Source: Lamellibrachia satsuma (lineage: Eukaryota > Annelida > Polychaeta > Sabellida > Siboglinidae). From it: a DNA stretch of 64,000 nt. Shown one piece after another: positions 11,001 to 26,000 of this stretch. The notes beneath the pieces are model-generated. The model did not search any database, was not told the DNA's origin, and worked only from the letters and a program-made list of their open reading frames with translations. The DNA lies in the NCBI GenBank assembly GCA_033239005.1, contig BSQZ01000028.1, positions 576,501 through 640,500 of the forward strand, given 5' to 3'. Positions within the stretch are counted from its first letter, which is position 1. Every line of letters starts with the position of its first letter. Position numbers and translations under genes: made by a program.

Positions 11001-14000
11001 ATTGCCCCTGGTTCAAAACGGCAGCAAGTGCATTCAAACCTCTCAATTAAGACATTCTAATGACTGTGTTACTGCGCTAATCACCATCTGTGACTCCTTG
11101 AACCAGGCCAGCAGAAATATCAACCAAAAGATTTGCTATTAGCGAAAACAATAGTATGTTGTGTAGAGATGGTAATTTTTAAACAGATCTGGTTGCACGT
11201 AGAGTTGTTGATGCTAGTGGGTGATAACAGCCATTTTGTCCAACTCCAGGAGTCCATTTAAAAAAACATTTACCAAGCAAACATTTACCGATCTGCCACA
11301 CCATACAAGTTACCCATATGCAACACAGATTTTGGGAAGTATATGTCCATAATCCATGTTTATGCAGATTTGTTTCATATGGAAAAAATTTCATAAAATC
11401 AAATGATAAACTTGTAGCAGTCGGAGCACCAATATTTTTGGTGAAAGGCAGATTTCCAAGGTAAGCTAGCATTTGATGTAGGCATATTTTGTAGCTCTAT
11501 AGATGGCAACACTCGATCGTAATCAGAATGCTATAGGCCAGTTAACAAATGGAAAATGTTATACAGATTTATACGGTTTCATACAGAGTTCAACCCCAAA
11601 ACTGTGCGGTCTGCATTTATGAGTAGCCCTTGAAAACGTCATTGCAACAAGTCCGCATCAAACAAAATGCCGACCTCCATGCTAGAGGGACCATTTACCT
11701 GAAGATGATGTTGCTGGCACTGGTGATGTTTCTTCCCCCATATTGTTCCAGTACCCAGTTGGGGCGCGGAGTCACGCCCCACTTCTTTTGGCAGACCGCA
11801 GCGTAGTGAGTGTAGTTCCAGGGTCCAGGCTCAAACATGTCATTCACCCCGTCAGAACACAATGGCATCACCATCTCTGTACACGCCTGTAGCAGATGTT
11901 CAAATAGGTGAATTAAAGGCACCACTTCAATAACAAATGTTTTACTTGTTTCGTTTGAGACACATTTTGTAAATAAATCTAACCTAACTACTATCGAATG
12001 TGACATGCTTGCTCGTTTGTGCACATTTGTTATTTAGTTTTGACAAAATCATCAGACAAACTATTTTTGACAGACATTTGGAACACAAAAAAGAGCAAAA
12101 GTGGTCTGGCCCCATACACTGTTATTATTATGTTTTTATTATATTGTGCTGAGATATAAAATCAGCTGCATTACATTCTTCTGTCATTGTATTTGCTATA
12201 TAATTAACAACCATGTTTTCGGACAAAGCTACTGTTCTGCAAAACGTTATAAACCCAAACACCAAAGCAACATCTTAAGGTACACATTCAGCAATAAATC
12301 GTATTAAATCTCTGTGCAAACCATATGGTAGCTTCCATGCTTTGCGCAAAGCATTATGCCACTGTATGCACATCTTGTCACGCCACAGTAGCCATAGTTG
12401 AGATCCATACAATGCACAACAATACTTATGAATCAATTTGTTTTATGACACCAGTTTGAAGTGAACCAAACTCAGACATTAAACTATTTACATTATACAA
12501 TAAAATGTCTTGATACCATTTCATACTGACTGGTCATGCTAGGTACATTTCGTAGTGACTGGTCGTGCTAGGTACATTTCGTACTGACTGGTCGTGCTAG
12601 GTACATTTCGTACTGACCGGTCGTGCCTGGTACATTTCCCAGATGTACAGCTTTCTCACATGTAGAAACATCCGTACCATTTATTTCAAAATACGGATCA
12701 GCATCCTTCTTGTTGTACACCAATATTTAGTTTTTTTTACCCATTAAACTACACATCATGTAGTATGGCATATTTTTTACACACCTCAATCATTTTTCAC
12801 AACCCAGAATTAGTAGTACATAGATGTATAATGTCATCTGCATATCCTGCAGCTCCTCAGAAATGTTGCCAAATATAACAGCCAATACAAAGGTCTCCTT
12901 GGCAAACCTCATTATTCACACTGAATCGGTTTAACATTACATCATTCCATCTAACCTACAGTTTCTGGTTTGTATACATCTGGAGCAAAAGTCTTACAAT
13001 TAATGGCACAATTACTTAGCGAAACAGCAAACAATAATTCACTCTATCGAATGCTTTAGAAGCATCAAGTAATAAAACATGCACAGTACTACCATGAAAT
13101 GGTTTCATTTACCATAAATGTACACATTGTTGTAGACAAGCCATCTTTAAACTCAAATTGCAAATCTGGTGTATCAAAAACTCCAGTTTGTTGTTTGATT
13201 ATAATGGCTTCATAAAGCTTGCGAATGATGCTACCTATGGTCAACGCCCCATAGTTATCACAGCTATGATGTGCCTTTCTTTTATCTTTCTGAAGTGCAT
13301 GGCACCATAGTACCTGTCAGTAACTCACTTGGGGATACACCATGAATAAACATGCCATAGAATAGAAAGGTTAATGCTTTAAACAGTTTTTCAGTACCAT
13401 ATATAATATGGTTAGAAAATATGCCATTTTCTTCTTTTTTACCAAGTTTCATGCAATTTACACATTTCTTGAGATCATCAATATCAATACCATGCTGCTG
13501 AGGGCAGTTGTGACCATTTGATAGGTAGCAGTATATATGAGTAACATCATAATTTTCATGCACACACATATTAATAACAAGATTGTAAATTCTACTTTTT
13601 AATAAGTGTATATGATCTTCATCAAATCCAATATAATTGTACAAAAAGTACAATTATTCATACTTTCAGGAAAATAATTCAGCAATATCTTCTGAACCTA
13701 CCCGACCATCAAATAACATGTGGTTGAAAATAACAAGATTTTGTCAATATAAGCACCACTTTCCATAGGTTATGATCATTACCTTCACTATGACAAAAGC
13801 AATTCACACTTTCGTAAATGTGCTAAATGAACTGAACTTAGATCAAAATCCATATTTTAATGATAAATAAGTGATGAAAAGCATCATTATAGACAAAACA
13901 AACTAATGTATTTGTTACTTAACAAACACCTCTGTTGAATATTTGCCTCTACCGTGAATAAACCCAATTCAATGTGTGCCTTTGTAAGGCTTCAAATGAT

Positions 14001-17000
14001 GACTATTGCGATTACCTACTCTCAACGTTTCGGCTGCAATAGTTGTGGTTCAAAGAAAATCTTTACTCATATATATACCGCTACCTATCAACTTGATGAA
14101 GATTTTTACAAGTTAATATCTTCAAAGTGCATTTGAAGCATGGCAGTCAGACTAATGCCAGGCATGCACTGCTACATGTTTGTTGTGAGGCACGTGTTTA
14201 TTTGACATGAAATGCAGTGTACACTGGTCAGCAACTCAACAAAACTGTTGAACCAATTTGAAAATTCAATCACGGCAACAAACGCTTACTTTAAGTTAGG
14301 CAAGCCAAAGTTCATCTTACATCAAGTAACAAGTCTAAGATGTACCAGACCAATGTGCTCCTTTAAGTCTGGCACTGCTGCTTTAAAACACGGCATGCAA
14401 CTTCTTCTTTTTCTAACAACACCAAACTGGCCAGCATGGGACTTTAACCGAGAAATTCCAGATGAAGTCACAAGCAAGGAAGAAGAATTGCATACATACC
14501 TGGAAGTCCCATCCGACATCAGACATGCTGGAGGTGGACTGCTGGGACATGTTGAAGCACTGCACTCCGCCCGTGTAGTTGAAGTAGACATCCAGAGCTT
14601 CAGCAATACTGGCCAGTAACGTCTCGCCTTCAAGGTCACTCCCGGTCAAATGGCTGCACACCACCTTCGAACAGAAATGCGATGTCAGATGTTGACAACA
14701 AAATTAACAAGACTGCCTTACCAAGCCATAAACCCAGATGGCAAGTGGACAAGGAAACCACTGGCTTATCAAGATTTCAATGATTATTCGTTGATGTGTT
14801 TGGATATTCAATTTTGTTTTTTTTTAAACATATTCACGATGCTAGCATTTACACAATTATTAGATAATTTGTTCCATTCATATGTGGTGCTCTGCAAGAA
14901 TGAGTACTTTCTGATATCCAATCTACACTTAACCTTCACAAACGTTACTTTGTATGCTCTAGTTCTTCTATCTTCCTTAAGTGAGACAAAAATACCGTAC
15001 TGTTCCCCGTACACGCACAGTGCGTGAGTGCGAAGGCTTGGGTGCGCATCTACTAGTTCTCAAACGTGGCCCAAATCATGATCTGCCGCTATGGGTGAAA
15101 TCGGCCTCTAAATCAGACTGGTAGCTAATCCGCAGTGTGGCGCCACAGTGAATTATGCGAAGAATGCGGAGCGCTTCTAGAGAATGACTCAGGAACCGTA
15201 TCATGGATCACCGATCTATTTCATCACTAGCACTTATTTTGTGTGATGTATTTTGTATTTTGTGGGAAGACAACATCAAAGAGTGGACAGGAATGGAGTT
15301 CGCTGACTCCCAGAGGGCTGTAGAGAACAGGGAAACGTGGAGAGAGCTGGTTAGAAAGTCATCAATGGTGCCCCAACGATCCTTACGGGTTATGGGAAAG
15401 TGAAGTGAAGTGAAGATTTTGTCCAATCTACATGTACTTCAAATTGTTTTGATGGTGCTTAATGTAAGCCTACAGTGAGGTGTTGCGCAGCCGGCTATAA
15501 TCGCATTTTGCCGTCACTGCAAAAATACTAACTAAGAGATGAGCAGCTGAATGGTAATTGTTGCGACTTTCGCCTTTCCAAAGGTGAAGCCAGCATCGAC
15601 AAAACATGATTATAGCCAGCAGTGCATGTATTTTGTCCAATCTACATGTACTTCAAATTGTTTTGATGCTGCTAAATTAAGTTAATGTAAGCCTACAGTG
15701 AGGTGTTGCGTTGTTTGTTTTGTGCTGTCGGTTAGCCGCGTTTTGCTAGTGGTGGCTTCACCCTTTGGAAAGGCGAAAGTCTCAACAATAACCGTTCGGC
15801 TGCTCATCTCCAAGTTATTATTTTCGAATCGCATTGTAACTAGGAGTCTAATCATTGTAACTAGGGGTCTAATCATTGTAACTAGGGGTCTAATCATTGT
15901 AACTAGGGGTCTAATCACTGTAGCTTCTTTTAAAATGCAAATTTATTGATTGGTTCTGATGCGAATGTTTCTGTAAAGATTATTGGATAATCCTGAAAAT
16001 CTAATTATTTTTGAGCTTGGTTTCACTTTTCAAAAAGGGGGTGGGCTTCTATTAGGCAGTGTGCTTCTATAAGGAATAATATAGTACTTCTATCACTATT
16101 TTCATAAACATTTAATAACTTAAAAAGTTACAAAAGCTATATGATCTCTGCTTAATCTCTTTTTAAGAAGTATGCCAAATCTCTCGGCCTTTATCAGCGG
16201 ACTGACATCACTTCAAGTTTCTTGAGAGCTAAAAACAATGTCAATGTTTATACTCCAAGAGACCTGACTGTCAATCCATTCAACAAAGATATATGTCTTT
16301 TATCATATATTCTATAAGTTGTTCAATCTTGAGACACTGTGCATTTTACAATTATAAAGTTGTGAGAGAAACGAATAAGCTGGATAGACAGTTCTTTATG
16401 TGGTAGGAGAACATTGATGGATGGTATCAGAAAGAGAAACAAGAGTTAGATAGGGGGCACTATTTGTTCGAATCTTCAGTTCCTTTAACGAGAATTTGCT
16501 TTCAATGTCACACATATAACAAACATAGCCAGTCCATTATCTTTACCAATATACGTTTTTCTTTCTAAGCAACAGTTTTCATTAAACAGTAGTTATTATT
16601 TTGATTCACTTCAGTTTTGATCATCATTCATCCAACTTTATAACTACAATTTCAAACAACTCCAAACTTAAGTTTTACATTTATTTCACCACATGGGCTT
16701 GGGAGACCAGTATGGAGGTTGGGACACGAACCTTGATGGGCCAGGCAGGCAGGGGTTCTAAGAATGTGGCTGCATACGGATAGTCAACCATGGCGAGATT
16801 GGTCCAGATATTCATCAGCCATATCTTGAGGTTATCAATATCTTCCTGGCCTTTCAGGGGATCACACAGGCGAAGTACCTTCGTCAGAGCCTGTCTGCCG
16901 CTCTCTGAGGTTAGAAAACATCAGTGAATATGACACGGTGCAAAAACTCATCTACTGAGGCTTTGTATGCCTGTTTTCTTTTCTTTGGTTATGACTTTTT

Positions 17001-20000
17001 TAAATAACTTCAAAAATGTTTCCCTTTTAGTTTACATAATATCTTGGTGGAAGTAGAAGATCAACAATAAGGCAGAGGAAAAGTTTGAAGAGACACGGCA
17101 GAACCTCACTATTAAGGTCACCCTTGGGATTGCGCCAATGTGACCTGTATAGTGAGGGATTAGCGGGACTAATGCCTGCAGTTTACAGTTATGGAAATAA
17201 TTTGGGACTGTCCCAGGATGACCATATTGGTTGCTGTATTACTGGGATGAACATAATAGCGAGTTTGTTGTATTACTGAGTTGACCATAATGACAAGGTG
17301 GCTGTATTACTGAGGTGACCATAATGGCGAGGTGGCTGTATTACTGGGATGAACATAATGGTGAGGTGGCTGTATTACTGAGGTGACCATAATGGCAAGG
17401 TGGCTGTATTACTGAGGTGACCATAATGGCGAGGTGGCTGTATTACTGAGGTGACCATAATGGCAAGGTGGTTGTATTACTGAGGTGTACCGTAATGGCA
17501 AGGTGGCTCTATTACTGAGGTGACTATAATGACAAGTTGGCTGTATTACTGAGGTGACCATAATGGCGAGGGGGCTGTATTACTGAGGTGACCACAATGG
17601 CAAGGTGGCTATATTACTGAGGTGACCACAATGGCGAGGTGGCTGTATTACTGAGGTGACCATAATGGCGTGGTGGCTGTATTACTGAGGTGACCATAAT
17701 GGCATGGTGGCTGTATCACTGTAATGTAAAGTGAGGGTCGACTGTACATGAAAAAAGCAGGTGTGAGCACCACAGTGAAAAAAATAGCTGGATGTCGTGA
17801 TCTTAGCCATGGCACCTCCCTGCCGGTATTGAAGAACATACCTGTGGTAGCCATCTTGGAGATCGCTGGCCATGACTTGCGGATGTTTTGTGCACAGTTT
17901 GGTCCAGACTTCTCAAAGTCTTTTGTGACGATCTGGTTAAATGTTCCACATGGGACAAGATCTCCAAATTCCCAGATTGGGGCAGATGCCGCAAGTCCCC
18001 TTGGGAAGACATATTTGCAGTTTTTATGAATGTCATGAGGGGCTTATATTTTGAAATGCTAAAAATTTCCTCAAAGGGAGTGTAGAATTACTTTCATTGG
18101 TTAATTGAAAGTTTTACAGGATATTGCATATGGACAGACAAAGAATTTATTAGTATTTATAACATCTCTGTTGTTTAAAAAAAAAATCCATACAAAACAT
18201 GTTATTAATCGTGATCTTTCATATCTTACTATGTTAGGAAATACATGATTTTACAACAAAATAGAATATTCAAATTTTATGACATCTATAGAGATTGGTG
18301 TATGGCAGTAAGACATAAAATAAATCTTCACACATCAAGGTGAAATATCACATTTTTTATCACATTTAGATGAATTCTGATATAGAAAATTCATAGAATT
18401 GGCGCATTTTAATTACACGAAACCCCCAACCACTAATTGTGTAAGCGTTTAACCAATCAAAATTATCATAATCTCTGTTTAACGTAATGTGCAGAACATG
18501 TAATACCAAACACCAGCATCCATTGAAAAAGTTAAATCTAAAATACTGTAATAAACATGTGATAAAATATTTTTGCACAACTTTTTTGTGCAATGAAAAT
18601 AAAACACTTTGCAGTAAATCGTGTCTCAGTAATTAGAACTGTTTAAATATTATGAATATCCCTTCAAAGTGCAAGGATTTAAATTTGTGAAAAAGGTCTT
18701 AATCTTAAGGACAGTTAAAGGACTACAAAACTTGACTTTTAGTACGTTAAAAGGTGTTTTAGTTGATTTGGGGCGCCATATGATAGGAGCATTTTGTATG
18801 TAGAGGTAGGGGGGAAAAGGTCAGTGTTCAAATCCAAGGGGCTGCCATCTTATTTGATGACCAAATATGTCAGGAGAAAGAAAATACAATTTTTTTTAAA
18901 TCTGTGAAAAATCTGTGTGATTTCTTACTTTTTCATGAACTAGAGCTACGAAGTGTGATTTTCAAGTTGAAAAAATAGTTTTTGGCATATTCAAAAGCCT
19001 AAGACTAGTAATTTTTATGAAAATAGCATGTGGATTCTTCACTGGTTAAAACATTTTTATTTTCTTTCTCCTGACATACTTTGCCATCAAATAAGATCAG
19101 AGCCCCTGGGATCTGACAATGTCACTAAAATAAGTGATAGTTTCCCCTACCCCTATTGTATGTCGATATTCTTGAAAAATAACTAACAATAATTTTCCCA
19201 GTAGTGGATAACAATAAATACTAATACACTGTACAGGTATATATGGTTTTCTTTTACAGACAATTCAAACTGCTTCCAATACTGAATTAATTCAAGACGT
19301 TTCACTGTTGTGTGAATAGATAATACTAAATACTATTACATTTATAGAGGTGGATATTTCATGTGACACCTACCCAGCAATTATGTGGGGATATTTCATT
19401 CGCATCCAAGCAGTAAGCATTCCCCCATACGACCCGCCGAATGCGATGACTGGACTAGTGGCGGCTCCTGGTAGCGTGGCTTTCAGGTGTGTAATTAGGA
19501 CAGCGAAGTCTGCAAGGGCCTGCTCTGATGTTAAGTAACCCAAGTGTTGCAAACCCTGAAGATGGAAAGATAGAGAATCCACATCAGATCACGAATCGAG
19601 AGCTGGACAAAGTTACCTCTACACAGGAGGGTGTATATATTTATAATTACTTAATTACTAACTCCATGTGCCATCATCACACAAGGCAGAGAGCCACCAA
19701 TGGCATCTATTTCTATCTGCAGCCATTCTTTCCAGGTGCTGGGTCTTTATTTTCTGGGTTTTTGCCTCCTTTGTGATGGTTCATTGGTACGTTTTGTTTG
19801 GGCATCCTCTTTTCCCCTTTCCGGATGGTTTCCAGTACCCTGCCTGCTTTGACGTTCTTGTTGACGGCAATCTTAGGACTTGGCCCAAATATCTCCATTT
19901 TTTTCAATATTGTTGACTTGATTAGCTCAGCATTTGCTCTTTTAAGGACTTCTTTGTTGGTGATTAATTAATTCCATTTGATGTCTAGAAGTCTGCACAA

Positions 20001-23000
20001 GCATTTGATATGGAAACTTGCTACAGTGAAACCTGTCCATTGCGGAAACAGCCAGGACTATGTATTATGTCTGTTAAGGAAAATTTGATTAAGTGGACAC
20101 TCACTAGGTGGCACCATTATAATCTGCTATGGTCGCTAGTTGGTACTGCCATGAACAGTACAAAGCTACAATACATGTATATACAATATAATATGTGGGC
20201 TATAAACATAGTTGGTATTGGTGAAAATGTCATTAATCACATAGCGTTACTGCATTTGACTGGATAGCAGTTGGTGTATAGGTATGGCATCCCCGTGATC
20301 GGTCCCACGTAATCACAATTTCTTTGGCCCCTCTACTAATAAATGACTAAACCAGCAAGTGACATAATTGAAACGAATTGTACATGGTCCATTGCTGTCA
20401 GGCATATGGTAACATTGACAAATTTCTCATTGTTCATTCACTTTGGTTGGAGCTTGGCTTCTGAGAATTAGACTTTGAGTCTTTATCAAAACAAAGCAGG
20501 GTTCCGGTTAAGGCAAGGCAGAGCCGAAATGGCTTTGATGTCCAACAGAAGCCAAGGGGTGAAAGTTTACACAGCTGTTGGCAGTCTAGGCCAGGGCTAG
20601 GAAAGAGGCTTGCCTTATTTAGAGCACATTTCTTATACTTCACGACATTATGCAGATGGTATGACACAGAATGCATACTTATCGAAGTTAGTGGGTATCA
20701 GCGGTGGCTCAGCTAGATTGACTGCAGGATTGGCAATGCACTTTGACCTGTCCACAAGCGGCAGGGTGACTATGAATGGTTGGGTTCAAATTCCCTGTCC
20801 GTTGTCTACATTGGCCAGGTTAGCAGACAGTGCAAACTAATAGCAAGTAATTCGGGACTTTCAAAAGTGTCCATTATGGACAGGTGTACGGTAAGGTAGG
20901 TTTTACTGAAGTTTCTGTTCAATCTTTTTAGTTGCTTTCCATGTTTCAGAGCAACTGAGAAGCGTATAACATGGCTGTTGAAATTTTTTTTATTTTGGCC
21001 ATTTGAACTCAAATTTTTTTTAGTTTTTGAAACGCTCCCCATGCCTTTCCAAACCTATTCTTGTTGTCAATAGAACAGTTAACATCATTGGACTTTACAC
21101 TACCAAGGTAGGTGAAACCATCCATGTATGCAAGGGCCTTGTCATTCAGTGAAAGTGGTTTCCTGTCACAGTTTGCTTTCATGACTTCAGTGTTGGAGAC
21201 ATTGATAAAGAGTCCGACTATTTATACTCTAATAATATTATAACTTCTTCGTTCTTCTTTGTGCCTGAAGGGGCACACAAGGCTTCCACAAGAGTCGGTC
21301 TGCAGCCCGCCTGGTGATGGTGTCCCATGTCAGACTACATGTTACCATCTCCTTTTGCATGTTTCTTCTCTATATTTCCTTCGGGTGACCATGTGTCTTT
21401 CAACCGTCTGCTGTCCAGTGTAAGGCTGTCTCGGGCCATACACCAGGGGACATTCAGCACACATACCCTAGCCATCTACATATCTTTATCTGTGTGGCCA
21501 GCAATGTTGCGTTTCTCTTTAAGTTTGTTTAAAACAGATTTAGCCTATCACAAATCCAGTTCAACGGTGTCCAAATATGTAGTGTGTGAATAGTTTATAT
21601 AACATTTGCAGTCGATTTAATAAAAAATGCCTATATTTGTTGAAATCATCGAAAGAATTTACTTTAGTCGATAGATCTTGTTAGGATCAAAACAGTGGAT
21701 ATCCAAAATGGTAAACACTGTGTGGGTCAATGCTGATCATGGGCGTGACCTCCATCCTCTCGCCCATCATATGGCAAAGTTACGAAATTTCACCAAGGAA
21801 GAAAATCATTATTTTTCAGCAATTCTATTTTCACTTCAGTTAATGCTCGAACAAGCATTAACTAATTTAATAGTTTGTCTGATGATTTCACAAAAACTAC
21901 ATACAACAGTTGCACAAATGAGCTAGCATGTTGCAGTGGATACTAGTTAGGTTTTTTTTTATAATTTATTTGATATGAGACTAGCAAAAAAATCGAATGG
22001 ATTAAGCACCTTTAACTCATTGAAAAAATTGTTCGTTAGATCAGATAGCTTGCAAAAATGTGAATATAAATATATATAAATAGTGCCAAATTTTGACCAG
22101 ATCCAGTGAATAATAATTTAATAGTTTATTTGATGATTTCATCAAAACTAAATAAAATAATTGCACAAACAAGTTAGCATGTCCTGATTTTTCATGAAAA
22201 GATTCTAAAAGGAAACAAGTGAAAAAATTTAATTGAAAAGGGATCTTTAATGTTCCCTGATATCGCTCACCTTAAAGGACTTGTCTCCATAGGGCATGGA
22301 GGTACCATAATACCTGTGCTCAGCAAACACGATGAGAGCCTTGAACTCCACCGCCCATTCCCACATGAGACCCTGCAGGCAAGACGGTGGTATCAAAAAC
22401 CAATTTCTTGATCCACTGAATAAAAATATTTTATTATCATTATTTGTTTATTATATTTAATTAATCTTAATCAACTACTTTATAACATATTTTAGAAAAT
22501 ATTATATAGTTATTATTTTTATAATTGCTTGTATGTTTTGTATGTGTCTGGTCCCAGAAATATAGCGCATTATAAATATTAGTATTAATAAAGGGTAAAT
22601 TTGCCTTAGTACACAGCTCAGACAGATTTTGGGTAGAGAGTGTTTTAGTGAAGCACAAAATAATTTTTTTTAACTACTTTGTAAATATATTCACTGCAGT
22701 GTTATGTCTCTATATTAACTGAAAATTCAAGTAAGTTTGTAATTTGACTTGTGAATTTCTGTGTAAGTTCATGACAAAGGGTTTCTTGCTATGCAGTTTG
22801 TGTTCCATGCATGGGTCATGAAACTCGCTCAAAAGAAAAATATGCCCCGACTTTGTATATGAAAAAAAACAAAGTGCACTAGAAATCATCACAGACACTT
22901 ATAATAAACATCCCACTCGAGTTCTGTTAAATTAGGCATTTATTGTTTGGTACATATGACAGTGTAGACACATTTTTAGAAAACGGTCTTCTGTCATTTA

Positions 23001-26000
23001 AAACTTCACACTCAACTGATCTGGTTCATTGCATGGTGTCCAAACATGTAGTGTTTGAATAGTTTTAACATCAATTTAATAAATTTTTATTTAAATAGTT
23101 GTTAAAATCATCGAAAGAATTGACTTTAGTTGTTAGATATGGTAAGTGGTAAGACTCAAAATAGTGAATATCAAAATGGTAAACACTGTGCGGGTCAAAG
23201 CCGATTATAGTCGTGAGTTTTCAGTGTTTCCATTTTTATTTAATGTTTGACCAAACATTAAGTAATTTAATGGTTCGTCTGATGATTTCATACAAAAACT
23301 ACGAGCTGTTGCAGTGGATACAAAGTAGGTTGGATTTTTCGCAAAATGAATTTGAAATGAGACTAACAAAAAAATCTAATTGAGGAGGGACCTTGAACAA
23401 ATTGGAATTGAGGAGGGACCTTGAACAAATTGGCAGCTATAGTCCTGCTTTGTTGTATCACACCCGCCAAGAGAATCAATAAAAGTCATCCAGTCTGTTT
23501 CAATTAGAGGTTCTTGAATATCTTCTCTAACAGCAGCAGTATTGATGAACATGCTTTTAGCAGCAGGTTAACAGTTATCTAACACTTGTTTAGATGCTGT
23601 GTATGAAATGTATTCATGATATGAGATGTACACTAGACTGACTAGATTACAAAATATGTGGGTGCAATTCTCCCATTGTGCTTAACTTCTCCTTTACAAT
23701 TTACACCCTAGCAGACCCGGCCATTCCAATGTAACTTGTGGGGAAACATTCAATCCCACTGCCTCAAATACACAAAACGTTATACGAAGTTGTACCTGAG
23801 TATGAGTGATAGTAGATATGTTAGGTTATACCTTACTAGCTTGATCGGTTGTACATAGTAGTTATGATAGGTTGTACTGTAGAAGCTTTCATAGGCTTTA
23901 TCTTAGTAGTTTGGCAGGTTATACTTAGGTAGGTTGTACCTTAGCACCTTGATAGGTGATACCTACTACAGGGTAGGTGCAGTAGGTTGTACCTCAATAG
24001 CTACGATAGGTTGTACCTTAGCACCTTGATAGGTGATACCTACTACCGGGTAGGTGCAGTAGGTTGTACCTCAATAGCTACGATAGGTTGTACCTTAGCA
24101 CCTTGATAGGTGATACCTACTACCGGGTAGGTGCAGTAGGTTGTATCTCAACAGCCACGATAGGTTGTACCTTAGCACCTTGATAGGTGATACCTACTAC
24201 TGGGTAGGTGCAGTAGGTTGTACCTCAATAGCTACGATAGGTTGTACCTTAGCACCTTGATAGGTGATACCTACTACCGGGTAGGTGCAGTAGGTTGTAT
24301 CTCAACAGCCACGATAGGTTGTACCTTAGCACCTTGATAGGTGATACCTACTACTGGGTAGGTGCAGTAGGTTGTACCTCAATAGCTACGATAGGTTGTA
24401 CCTTAGCACCTTGATAGGTGATACATACTAGGTGCAGTAGGTTGTACCTCAATAGCTATGATAGGTTGTACCTTAGCACCTTGATAGGTGATACCTACTA
24501 CCGGGTAGGTGCAGTAGGTTGTATATCAACAGCTACGATAGGTTGTACCTTAGCACCTTGATAGGTGATACCTACTACTGGGTAGGTGCAGTAGGTTGTA
24601 CCTCAATAGCTACGATAGGTTGTACCTTATCACCTTGATAGGTGATACATACTAGGTGCAGTAGGTTGTACCTCAATAGCTATGATAGGTTGTACCTTAG
24701 CACCTTGATAGGTGATACCTACTAGGTGCAGTAGGTTGTACCTCAATAGCTATGATAGGTTGTACCTTAGCACCTTGATAGGTGATACCTACTAGGTGCA
24801 GTAGGTTGTACCTCAATAGCTATGATAGGTTTTACCTTAGCACCTTGATAGGTGATACCTACTAGGTGCAGTAGGTTGTACCTCAATAGCTATGATAGGT
24901 GGTACCTTAGTAGGTATGACAGGTCATGCCTTAGTAGCTATCATAGTTTGTCATTCAACATTAGTTGCTATGATAGGTTGGTTAAATGCCTTTCTTCTAT
25001 CTATGATAGGCTAGTGATTCAATAGGATATGCCCATGCAACTGTGATATAGTAGTTTTAAAAACTTTGTAATTGTATAAATCTGAGCAGGATGAAAGTAA
25101 TCGTGTAGTTTGCGCTCACCGTATTGTTGCAGAACCACGTGATGTCACCTTCATTGCCGGTGTAGAAGAAGATAGGGGCTCCACTGCCCGGCCAGTATTG
25201 GTCGGCCATCAGATATCGCAGCTTAAATGTGTCGCTGTTTGCATAACTGAAATGATCCACCTACAACATATAGACACAACTTATGCTCCCGTCCTTGTCA
25301 TAACTAAACAAAAATCAAAGCAAATCAAATAGCCGACTACTTTTATTTGTTGAAATGCAGCCCATATCTTGGAATGTTACCAAAAGTGAGCAGTGTCATG
25401 CAAAATTGTGTGCTATGTACATAAGAACAGTAAGACTAGGGCGATCGTACAAAAATGGCTCCAAAGTCATTATTAGAAGTACAAAATACGCAATACTATG
25501 TTAACATGCTTCAGCATTAAAAAAGTGTTCTAGTTTTTAGACCCATCAAAGCATTGTGCGATACAAATATCATAAATCTGTGTAAAACTCCATCCTCAAC
25601 TGATTTAGCCTATCATGAATCCGTTTTGATGATGTCCTAATATGTAGTGTGTGAATAGTCTAAGTAATATCCGCAGTCAGTGTAATAAAAAAGGGCATAC
25701 ATTTTTTTCAAATCATCAAAAGAATTTACTTTAGTTGTCAGATGTGGCATTGAGAGGTGAGGCTCAAAACAGAGGATATCCAAACCAGTAAACACTTAAA
25801 TGATTATTATCGGCGTGACTTTAACTGACTTCCATCCTCTCGCTGATCACATGATAAAGTTATGAAATTTCATCAAGAGTAAAATTCGTGAGTTTTCAGT
25901 GTTTTCATTTTCACTTAATGTAATTTGCATATTTATCCTGTATTATCGCTCACCCTAATCGATTTCTAAAATACATTTTACCATGCATTCCTCGTCCTTT

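Noticed and set aside
14212..14664. Plus-strand 135-codon frame and overlapping minus-strand frames
   Set aside because: Shadows of PRCP exon 7 (14500-14664, minus) and its flanking intron.
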